Assembly: GCA_002299135.1 (NCBI GenBank)
Contig: DBNM01000103.1
Coordinates: forward strand, 1 to 5,304
DNA from: Candidatus Neomicrothrix sp. UBA672
GTDB taxonomy: Bacteria; Actinomycetota; Acidimicrobiia; Acidimicrobiales; MedAcidi-G1
DNA: 5,304 nucleotides
Direction: 5' to 3'
Below the pieces are notes generated by a model. It was not told the origin of the DNA. It saw only the letters and a program-made list of their open reading frames with translations, and made no database searches. A program made the translations under genes and the position numbers. Below, piece after piece: positions 1 through 5,304 of the stretch (position 1 is the first letter of the stretch; every line of letters begins with the position of its first letter).

Positions 1-1314
1 CAAAGGTTGTCAATAATCGTTTGTCTGCTCCTATTGCTACCATCCTGTAGCGAAACTTCTAAAACTGTTACTCCGACTACGACTGTTGCTCCGACTACGA
101 CCATTGCTCCTGACCTAGAGACTGTTGTAGGTCGTCTGTCACTAGATTGGGATGGTAATTGGTTTATGGGCCAGTTGCCAGTAAAGGCAGTAAAGGCTGA
201 TTCTGATCTTGATCCTGTTTTAGTCGGCTTAATCAATATGGAAAATTCACCTGCTGGTTCTTTTCCTGAAGCACGTGTAGCGATCGAAGCTGCTGCAGAC
301 TGGGTTAATTCAGAACTTGGTGGGATTAATGGGAGACCGATCGAGCTAGTAACTTGTATAACTGATTTTTCAATAGAGAAGTCCCAATCTTGTGCTCAGG
401 AAATGGTTATGGCTGGTGTAGTGGCAGTAACTACAGGAATCGACGTGGGTAGTAACGGATCCTTGCCGATTCTTGAACAAAATAGAATCCCAATTGTGGG
501 AGGCATACCGGCCAACATGGTTGAAATGAAGTCACCAATAGCCTTTTATTTCAGTGGTGCAACGCCTGGCGGTTATGGCGGTTTCATTGGACATGCAATT
601 GAATATCTAGATGCATCGCGGATTGTACTTGCCCATGGCGAATTTGAATCATTTACAATAGCTACTCGAGAGTATGGAGCTGCACTCGCCGAAGCTCTAG
701 GTCTCGAAGTTGAGGTGATTCCATTTCCTTTATTCAGTCTTGATTTTCTTCCAGTTCTTACAAAAGCAACAGAATTTAACCCAGATGCGATAGTGGTTGC
801 TGCTGCCGATCTTTCTTGTGCACCGATAATGCAATTGATGGTGGAACTTGGCATCGAAGCTCAGCTTTATTTAGTTGGAGCTTGTGCGGCAGAAGAAATC
901 CAAGAGGTAGCTGGAAGTGCCATTGAATCAGTTCTTTTTAATTCTGAAGGTCCGCTTTCAGAAGGTTTAGAAGGAAGTATTTATGAAGAAGTTGTAGAAC
1001 AATATGCAGACGAACCTGCAGGTGGTGTCGGAACAGTTGCTATGCGAGGATTGTTGAATCTATATGATCTTTTGCTTGAATTGGATCAAACTGAGTCAGG
1101 TATCAGCAGCGAGGCGTTGATTGATCTCATTCAAAACTCGAACCAAAGGCCAAGTTTCTGGGGGCACCCATACACCTGTGACGGTAACCAGATACCTGGA
1201 CTTCCAGCTTTATGTGCACCGCAACAAAAACTTTTTTCAATAGAAGATGGCGAGCTTGTACCCGCACATGAAGGTTGGATTGACACACCTGCCTTATTTA
1301 CAGAAATTGGTTGA
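1..1314 (+). CDS. LivK-like ABC transporter substrate-binding lipoprotein, 5' partial
   Basis: This is the extracytoplasmic solute receptor of a branched-chain-amino-acid-type (HAAT) ABC importer, with a Peripla_BP_6-like fold. Counting from the TTG at 7, residues 3-11 are a hydrophobic signal core. They are followed by the lipobox L-P-S-C with the lipidated Cys at 14, then a Thr/Pro linker (20-35). The two-lobe binding domain starts near 70 (VLVGLINME) and includes the typical segment 'VNSELGGINGRPIELV'. Cysteine pairs near 117/128 and in the C-terminal YTCDG...LCAP stretch may form disulfides. If translation began at TTG 7 the signal peptide would lack its basic n-region. The frame is open to base 1 and encodes Gln-Arg just before, so the real start is probably outside the window. 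Stop TGA 1312-1314 overlaps the permease start. The family also binds amides, urea, carboxylates and aromatics, so the ligand cannot be called. Confidence 0.9.
   Translation, partial: QRLSIIVCLLLLLPSCSETSKTVTPTTTVAPTTTIAPDLETVVGRLSLDWDGNWFMGQLPVKAVKADSDLDPVLVGLINMENSPAGSFPEARVAIEAAADWVNSELGGINGRPIELVTCITDFSIEKSQSCAQEMVMAGVVAVTTGIDVGSNGSLPILEQNRIPIVGGIPANMVEMKSPIAFYFSGATPGGYGGFIGHAIEYLDASRIVLAHGEFESFTIATREYGAALAEALGLEVEVIPFPLFSLDFLPVLTKATEFNPDAIVVAAADLSCAPIMQLMVELGIEAQLYLVGACAAEEIQEVAGSAIESVLFNSEGPLSEGLEGSIYEEVVEQYADEPAGGVGTVAMRGLLNLYDLLLELDQTESGISSEALIDLIQNSNQRPSFWGHPYTCDGNQIPGLPALCAPQQKLFSIEDGELVPAHEGWIDTPALFTEIG
64..111 (+). repeat. 18-bp tandem repeat encoding the Thr/Pro linker
   Basis: Two nearly identical 18-base units (64-81 and 82-99, differing at one base) are followed by a diverged partial third copy (100-111). 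They encode the hexapeptide T-V-(T/A)-P-T-T repeated after the lipidated Cys of the binding protein. The segment likely forms a flexible tether between the membrane anchor and the binding domain. In-frame 18-base units can expand or contract without a frameshift, so the tether length may vary between strains (inference). Confidence 0.8.
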
Positions 1315-3278
1315 TAGGAAATCCAATTAGTGAACATTTAACCTACCTTTTTCTTGGTTGCGGGACGGGAGCGGTAATTGGTTCAATAGCGATTGGGTTG
1401 GTTTTAACACATCGAGCCAGTGGAATATTGAACCTTGCACATGCTGCCATGGGGATGTACATAGCAGTTGCGTTCTACGAACTGAGATCCACAGGCGACT
1501 TGATTCTCCCTATTTTAGGTTTGCCTGATCGACTCCCGATAATTTCGGCACCGACTGTTGCGACTGCGTTAATCACGTGCATGATTTTGGCTGCAGCCAT
1601 GGGTGTTATTATTTATTTCTTTATTGTCAGACCATTAAGAAATTCACCACCATTAAGCGCACTAGTCGCATCATTGGGTTTACTCATATATTTGATGGAA
1701 ATCGCACGACTCAGAATTGGGGCACAAGGTGCAACAGGGTTAGTGATCAATGGAATTCTCCCAGAGGGTTTGATTCAAATTGGTGATATAAGAATCAATC
1801 AGGACAGAATTTGGATGGTTGCAGTGACTTTCGTTCTGGCCTTAATACTTGCGGTCACTTATAGGTACACAAAATTTGGTAGGGAAACTCGAGCAGTTGC
1901 CGAAAATGAGCGTGGTGCTTATCTATTGGGGATTTCATCTAAAAAAATTGGGGCAATTAACTGGATTCTTGCTTCAATGTCTTGTGGGTTTTTAATGATT
2001 CTTGCGGGACCGGCAACACGATTAGATGTTAATGCTGCAAGCTTCTTAATTGTCCCTGCCCTAGCAGCTGCACTATTAGCAAGACTTACTTCATTTTTGA
2101 TGGCGGCTTTTGCGGGCTTGTGGATAGGGATGCTTCAGTCAGAGTTAATGAATATACAAGTTGAGTGGTCGTGGTTACCTGATATTGGAATTCAACAGGG
2201 AGTCCCACTTTTAATAATTTTGCTTGTTTTAGCTTTTTGGGGGGAGACCCTTCCTTTAAGAGGAACAGAATTTGTAGCTAATTTACCGAGGGTGCCAGAT
2301 GCAAAAAATATTCCTATCAAACCTTTTTTATTTCTAAGCGCAGCAGTAGTTGCAACTTTTTTAACAGGAAGTGAGTGGCGATTAGCAATTGCTATCTCAG
2401 GTTGTGTAGCGATCATTTCTTCATCGATAATTGTCATCACTGGTTTCGTAGGTCAGGTATCTCTTGCGACGTATGCCTTTGCGGGTATAGCTGCGTTTAT
2501 GACGGTTCGACTAGATATTTTACCTTTTCCACTAGCCCCTCTTATAGCATCGATTTTTGCAGTAATGGTTGGAGTTTCAGTTGGGCTTATAGCTGTAAGG
2601 GTTCGTGGTCTTCAACTCGCGGTTGCTACTTTGGCCGCATCAGTTGCTATTGAAGAACTGTTATTTCGTTGGCCATGGTTAACAGGAGGAGATTTCGGAA
2701 CACGAATGTCGGCTCCTTCAATATTTGGATTTGACCTAGGTATTAGTGCTGTGGGAATGGACTATCCTAGACGTCCATTTGTGATACTTGTTCTCGTAAC
2801 TTTGGCTTTATGTTTGTTTTTGCTATTCAGTGTTCGAAGTGGAATAACTGGTCGACAGTGGTTAGCGGTAAGAGCTAATGAGCGTGCGGCATCTTCGATC
2901 GGTATCAATGTGGCTAGAGCAAAACTAACAGCATTTGGCTTATCGGCATTTTTAGCAGGAATTGGCGGCGCTTTAATCGGGTATCAGCGACAAATTATTT
3001 CAGCTCGTTCATTTGGGTTATTCGACTCAATGATCGTAATAGCTATTGTCTATTTGGCAGGTATATCAATGCCATCAGGCGCACTGCTAGCAGGTGTTCT
3101 AGCTTCTGGAGGCGTTCTAACTGTGCTCCTCGGGCAACTGAGTGATTCCGGATCAGCTAACCAAATGACTTTCAGCGGGTTACTTCTTTTATTCGCTGCG
3201 ATACGGCTCCCAAGTGGAATCCTTGGTTCAGATTTTAAAAAAACTAAATTAAAACTTGGTTCTTTGGTTAAGAGCTAG
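1311..3278 (+). CDS. Fused LivH-LivM ABC transporter permease
   Basis: This single 655-residue integral membrane protein combines both permease subunits of a branched-chain-amino-acid-type ABC importer, normally two proteins of about 300 residues each. Residues 1-310 are LivH-like: an N-terminal helix with GLVLTHRASGILNLAHAAMG, then the ATPase-contact loop GRETRAVAENERGAYLLGIS at 190-209. Residues about 311-337 form a polar linker. Residues 338-640 are LivM-like: GQVSLATYAFAGIAAF at 381-396, RGLQLAVATLA at 432-442, LTGG at 457-460, and a second contact loop GRQWLAVRANERAASSIGIN at 514-533. About 16 hydrophobic segments are visible. The start is TTG 1311, overlapping the upstream TGA by four bases (TTGA). 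No convincing Shine-Dalgarno precedes it, so translational coupling to the binding protein is likely. The last 11 bases overlap the convergent nitroreductase gene. No ATPase gene follows; LivG/LivF must be upstream or unlinked. The class is very confident; the substrate is unknown. Confidence 0.92.
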   Translation: MIGNPISEHLTYLFLGCGTGAVIGSIAIGLVLTHRASGILNLAHAAMGMYIAVAFYELRSTGDLILPILGLPDRLPIISAPTVATALITCMILAAAMGVIIYFFIVRPLRNSPPLSALVASLGLLIYLMEIARLRIGAQGATGLVINGILPEGLIQIGDIRINQDRIWMVAVTFVLALILAVTYRYTKFGRETRAVAENERGAYLLGISSKKIGAINWILASMSCGFLMILAGPATRLDVNAASFLIVPALAAALLARLTSFLMAAFAGLWIGMLQSELMNIQVEWSWLPDIGIQQGVPLLIILLVLAFWGETLPLRGTEFVANLPRVPDAKNIPIKPFLFLSAAVVATFLTGSEWRLAIAISGCVAIISSSIIVITGFVGQVSLATYAFAGIAAFMTVRLDILPFPLAPLIASIFAVMVGVSVGLIAVRVRGLQLAVATLAASVAIEELLFRWPWLTGGDFGTRMSAPSIFGFDLGISAVGMDYPRRPFVILVLVTLALCLFLLFSVRSGITGRQWLAVRANERAASSIGINVARAKLTAFGLSAFLAGIGGALIGYQRQIISARSFGLFDSMIVIAIVYLAGISMPSGALLAGVLASGGVLTVLLGQLSDSGSANQMTFSGLLLLFAAIRLPSGILGSDFKKTKLKLGSLVKS

Positions 3279-3924
3279 GCCACAGAGGTTCAGGAATTTC
3301 CCAAGAAACAGGATTATCCCAACGATCCTGGAATGTAGACAGGTTTGCAGGTTTTCTTTGAGCGATTCCCCAATTACCCATTGGATAACCTATTGGAATC
3401 ATTGCGTGCATATGCCAAAAACCGTCTTCTGGCGTGTCTAAAACTTTTTCAACTTCATCTTTTTTAAGTTTCAACAGAGTTGTTATACATGTACCCAAGC
3501 CCTCTGCTCTAGCTGACAGACAAAGATTCCAAAGAACTGGAAAAGTCGTTGACTCTCCTCCAAGTTTTCCAAAAAAGAAAATCAGCATTGGAACATTATG
3601 AAGATTGTCAGCTAGCCATTGTGCTGAGTCATTAATACGTGCAGGAGTAGATCTTTCCGAATTTTTTTCGTCTTCTTTTATCTGGTCTTGAACGCTTGCA
3701 TATTGAGTAGCGTTCAATTCATCAAGACATGCACGGTAAAATTTCTGCATTTTTGATTTAATTTCAGGGTCAGTTACACATATCATCCTAAAAGTCTGAG
3801 CGTTGCCTCCGGATGGACCGCGAACTGCAGCATCCATTACCTTTTTTAAAACGTCTTCCGGGATCGGATCCGGTTTAACTCTTCGCATTGCGCGAGTAGT
3901 GTAAATTGCTTCATAAACATCCAT
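3268..3924 (-). CDS. Nitroreductase-family FMN-dependent oxidoreductase
   Basis: A 218-residue soluble flavoprotein of the nitroreductase superfamily, which passes hydride from NAD(P)H through FMN to nitroaromatics, quinones, enones or other acceptors. The length is usual for the family. The N-terminal FMN-phosphate motif is T-T-R-A-M-R-R (9-15). R-G-P-S-G-G-N-A-Q (35-43) matches the usual (A)PSSGNxQ loop. A charged helical insertion covers about 60-105. The core helix LWNLCLSARAEGLGTC spans 131-146, P-I-G-Y-P (177-181) follows, and the C-terminal arm has R190 and F-x-x-R-W (198-202). The start ATG (complement of 3922-3924) fits the family N-terminus; no clear Shine-Dalgarno precedes it, so a short or leaderless transcript is possible. 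The gene is convergent with the permease, ending 11 bases inside it, and divergent from the dehydrogenase. The substrate is unknown; flavin reductase or dehydrogenase members of the same fold are alternatives. Confidence 0.9.
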   Translation of the reverse strand: MDVYEAIYTTRAMRRVKPDPIPEDVLKKVMDAAVRGPSGGNAQTFRMICVTDPEIKSKMQKFYRACLDELNATQYASVQDQIKEDEKNSERSTPARINDSAQWLADNLHNVPMLIFFFGKLGGESTTFPVLWNLCLSARAEGLGTCITTLLKLKKDEVEKVLDTPEDGFWHMHAMIPIGYPMGNWGIAQRKPANLSTFQDRWDNPVSWEIPEPLWPSS

Positions 3925-3980
3925 GGTTTGACGTTATCGGGTTTGATGTAATACACCTGTCAATGAGTGATTGGAGTTTT
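3925..3980. promoter_or_regulatory. Putative shared divergent promoter region
   Basis: This is the only gap between the divergent nitroreductase and dehydrogenase genes (56 bases, or 38 if the earlier ATG 3963 is used). On the - strand an exact TTGACA (complement of 3958-3963) is followed after 19 bases by GATAAC (complement of 3933-3938), placing a transcript start only a few bases before the nitroreductase ATG. On the + strand TTGACG (3928-3933) is followed by weak -10 candidates (TAATAC at 3949-3954 or TACACC at 3952-3957). TTGAC at 3928-3932 and GTCAA at 3959-3963 are an inverted pair separated by 26 bases. Spacing and -10 matches are imperfect, so the exact boxes are tentative; that both promoters lie here follows from the gene layout. 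Confidence 0.4.
3973..3976 (+). promoter_or_regulatory. Ribosome binding site deciding the dehydrogenase start
   Basis: GGAG lies four bases before ATG 3981. Spacing is slightly short but this is the only Shine-Dalgarno-like sequence among the candidate starts. ATG 3963 and TTG 3906 have none nearby. It favours the protein beginning M-S-S-G-L, which gives the usual short lead into the Rossmann fold. Confidence 0.5.
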
Positions 3981-4757
3981 ATGAGTTCAGGATTACATGA
4001 TGGAAGAGTTGCCATAGTTACGGGTGCAGGTTCGGGAATCGGCAGATCTGTGACTGAACGGTTTGTTTCTGAAGGAGGTTCGGTCGTTGCTGTTGATAAA
4101 GATAATGATTTTATTGATTGGACTGAAAGTGATGACAGGATTTTTCCGATTGTTGGTGATATAACTGACAGCGAATTAAACGATCATGCAGTAGAGCAAG
4201 CAAAAGAAGTTTTCGGAGGTCTTCATGCTGCTGTATTTAATGCCGGGGTACCAGCGCGTGGCGACATTGTAGAAGGTGATATGGAAATTTTTGATCGCAC
4301 TATTGAAGTTAATGTTAGGGCAGTGGTTCTAGGTATAAGAGCTGCTGTTCCTGAATTATTACGAACAGGAAATGATGGTTCGATTGCCGTAACTGCTTCA
4401 ACATCAGGTTTAAGAGGAGACCCAGATATGTGGGCTTATAACACTTCGAAAGCGGCTGTAATAAATTTGGTTAGAGCTACAGCAGTTGATCTGGGTCCAA
4501 GGGGTATAAGAGTAAATGCAGTTTGTCCAGGGCCTACAGAGACCGGAATGACTGAGAGAGCAATGAATGATATTGAATCTTATGAATCTTTACGTCGACG
4601 AATGCCATTACAGAGATGGGGTACTTCTGACGAAATTGCTTCAGTAATCAATTTTTTGATTTCTACTCAAGCAAGCATTGTTACGGGAGCGGTGGTTACA
4701 GCAGATGGAGGTATGAGTGCAAATGCAGGACAATTCCTTCCAAAGGAGAAACCATGA
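3981..4757 (+). CDS. Classical short-chain dehydrogenase/reductase (SDR)
   Basis: A cytosolic NAD(P)-dependent oxidoreductase acting on a hydroxyl or carbonyl group. From ATG 3981 it has 258 residues, typical of classical SDRs. It carries the nucleotide loop T-G-A-G-S-G-I-G (14-21), Asp39 at the end of the second beta strand (favouring NAD(H) over NADP(H)), D60 for adenine contact, and F-N-A-G (86-89) in place of the common N-N-A-G. The catalytic tetrad is Asn111, Ser140, Tyr153 and Lys157 (Y-N-T-S-K). P-G-P-T-E-T follows the sixth strand and A-D-G-G lies near the C terminus, so the enzyme looks fully active. The frame is open back to TTG 3906, but that start runs into the nitroreductase gene and adds a non-family extension; ATG 3963 is possible if the transcript is leaderless. 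The stop overlaps the next ATG by four bases. FabG-like, alcohol or diol dehydrogenase roles cannot be separated by sequence alone. Confidence 0.92.
   Translation: MSSGLHDGRVAIVTGAGSGIGRSVTERFVSEGGSVVAVDKDNDFIDWTESDDRIFPIVGDITDSELNDHAVEQAKEVFGGLHAAVFNAGVPARGDIVEGDMEIFDRTIEVNVRAVVLGIRAAVPELLRTGNDGSIAVTASTSGLRGDPDMWAYNTSKAAVINLVRATAVDLGPRGIRVNAVCPGPTETGMTERAMNDIESYESLRRRMPLQRWGTSDEIASVINFLISTQASIVTGAVVTADGGMSANAGQFLPKEKP
4742..4748 (+). promoter_or_regulatory. Strong Shine-Dalgarno for the PNPOx-like gene
   Basis: AAAGGAG ends five bases before ATG 4754 and lies inside the last codons of the dehydrogenase. Together with the ATGA stop/start overlap it supports co-translation of the two proteins from one mRNA and fixes the downstream start. 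Confidence 0.75.
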
Positions 4758-5272
4758 ATACACATCCAGAAAATTATGAAGATGTAACCGTTTATGATCT
4801 AGATGCAAGTGCCGAAGAAGAGCTTCTTCTAGGTCATAATGAATGTACGTTCATGTGGGCTAACAAAGAAGGTTGGCCTGTGGGCGTAATAATGTCGTAC
4901 GTTTGGCGCAAAGGAAGTTTTTGGTTAACTGCATCTGCTCAACGAGCCCGTATTCATGCTGTTCGCCGAGACCCCAGAGTCTCTATATGTGTAACAAGTA
5001 CCGGATCTCCTTTGCCTAGGAATAAGACAGTTACTTGGAAAGGACTGTGCACGGTTCACGATTCTGAAGAAGTTAAAGAATGGTTTTATCCAGAATTGTC
5101 GAAGGCGCTTCGCGGTGATGGGGAAGCAGCTGAATGGTTCGCTAAATTTCTTGATTCGCCTAGAAGAGTGGTTCTAGAAGTTAAACCCACACAACGGATT
5201 GCTTATGACGGAGAAAAAATGGGTATTGACACACAAGCTTGGATTAAGAGAGCAAAAGAAACCCAAAATTAA
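4754..5272 (+). CDS. PNPOx-like split-barrel flavin/F420-binding family protein
   Basis: A 172-residue protein resembling the pyridoxamine 5'-phosphate oxidase-like (flavin/deazaflavin oxidoreductase) superfamily, a small split beta-barrel that binds FMN, F420 or haem, usually as a dimer. Residues 33-82 carry the recognisable core: F-M-W-A-N-K-E-G-W-P-V-G-V, then Y-V-W-R-K-G-S-F-W-L-T-A-S (49-61), the basic stretch R64-R72 (QRARIHAVRRDPRVS), which usually contacts the cofactor phosphate, and T-V-T-W-K-G (92-97). The C-terminal strand R-V-V-L-E-V-K-P-T (138-146) and Y-D-G-E-K-M (151-156) are typical of the family's end. It shares an operon with the SDR (ATGA overlap, good Shine-Dalgarno), suggesting a role on the same compound or a redox support role. 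The sequence does not decide between FMN and F420, nor show that it makes pyridoxal phosphate; most members of this subgroup do not. Confidence 0.82.
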   Translation: MNTHPENYEDVTVYDLDASAEEELLLGHNECTFMWANKEGWPVGVIMSYVWRKGSFWLTASAQRARIHAVRRDPRVSICVTSTGSPLPRNKTVTWKGLCTVHDSEEVKEWFYPELSKALRGDGEAAEWFAKFLDSPRRVVLEVKPTQRIAYDGEKMGIDTQAWIKRAKETQN

Positions 5273-5304
5273 GAAACCCGATTCTATTCACACCATTCGC
5301 TTAG

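Noticed and set aside
573..854. Antisense reading frame of 93 codons inside the binding-protein gene
   Set aside because: No recognisable domain, low-complexity Ser/Ala-rich product, and fully inside a well-supported gene; it is a shadow of the opposite strand.
2375..2653. 92-codon frame in +2 relative to the permease
   Set aside because: The product is Cys/Ser/Tyr-rich with no family resemblance and lies within the clear LivM segment; it is an out-of-frame shadow.
3309..3330. Hairpin CAGGAT/ATCCTG just inside the nitroreductase 3' end as a possible terminator for the permease transcript
   Set aside because: The stem is only six base pairs with a 10-base loop and no following T run, and it lies in coding sequence; it does not meet the pattern of an intrinsic terminator.
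3906..3980. N-terminal extension of the dehydrogenase from TTG 3906
   Set aside because: It overlaps the start of the nitroreductase gene, has no Shine-Dalgarno, and its residues do not resemble an SDR N-terminus; ATG 3981 (GGAG upstream) or ATG 3963 is more plausible.
5273..5304. Possible end of a further gene in the last 32 bases, such as a - strand frame ending at TAG (complement of 5284-5286)
   Set aside because: Only six codons are visible before the window edge, far too few to support a gene; no hairpin or promoter is evident either.

Overview
The window looks like a piece of a chromosome from a free-living, fairly AT-rich actinobacterium, most likely a marine member of the Acidimicrobiia. 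This is inferred, not proven. The reasons are the Thr/Pro linker after the lipobox of the binding protein (TTTVAPTTT-type, common in that group), an actinobacterial-looking LivH segment, TTG starts with tight 4-base overlaps, and a trio of flavin/NAD(P) enzymes typical of actinobacterial accessory catabolism. Codons favour A/T at third positions throughout, and I see no compositional break. There are no RNA genes, insertion sequences, CRISPR arrays or integrase genes.

Left half (1-3278, + strand): two genes of a branched-chain-amino-acid-type (HAAT/Liv) ABC importer. The first is a substrate-binding lipoprotein (LivK-like) whose true start lies before the window. The second is a 655-residue permease in which LivH and LivM are fused in one chain. 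The two overlap by four bases (TTGA). The ATPase subunits LivG and LivF are not here. They cannot lie directly downstream on this strand, because the permease ends inside a convergent gene, so they must be upstream or elsewhere.

Right half (3268-5272): a nitroreductase-family flavoprotein on the - strand overlaps the permease tail to tail by 11 bases. It is divergent from a two-gene + strand operon made of a classical short-chain dehydrogenase and a PNPOx-like (pyridoxamine-phosphate-oxidase fold) protein, joined by an ATGA overlap with a good Shine-Dalgarno. The two transcription units share a promoter region of about 56 bases containing inverted, face-to-face -35-like boxes.

How they may work together (inference): the importer brings in a small organic solute, not necessarily an amino acid, and the three oxidoreductases act on it or on related carbonyl or nitro/enone compounds. 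Nothing in the sequence fixes the substrate. The last 32 bases hold no supported feature. I found no clearly novel system; the most unusual points are the LivH-LivM fusion without adjacent ATPases and the compact shared promoter.
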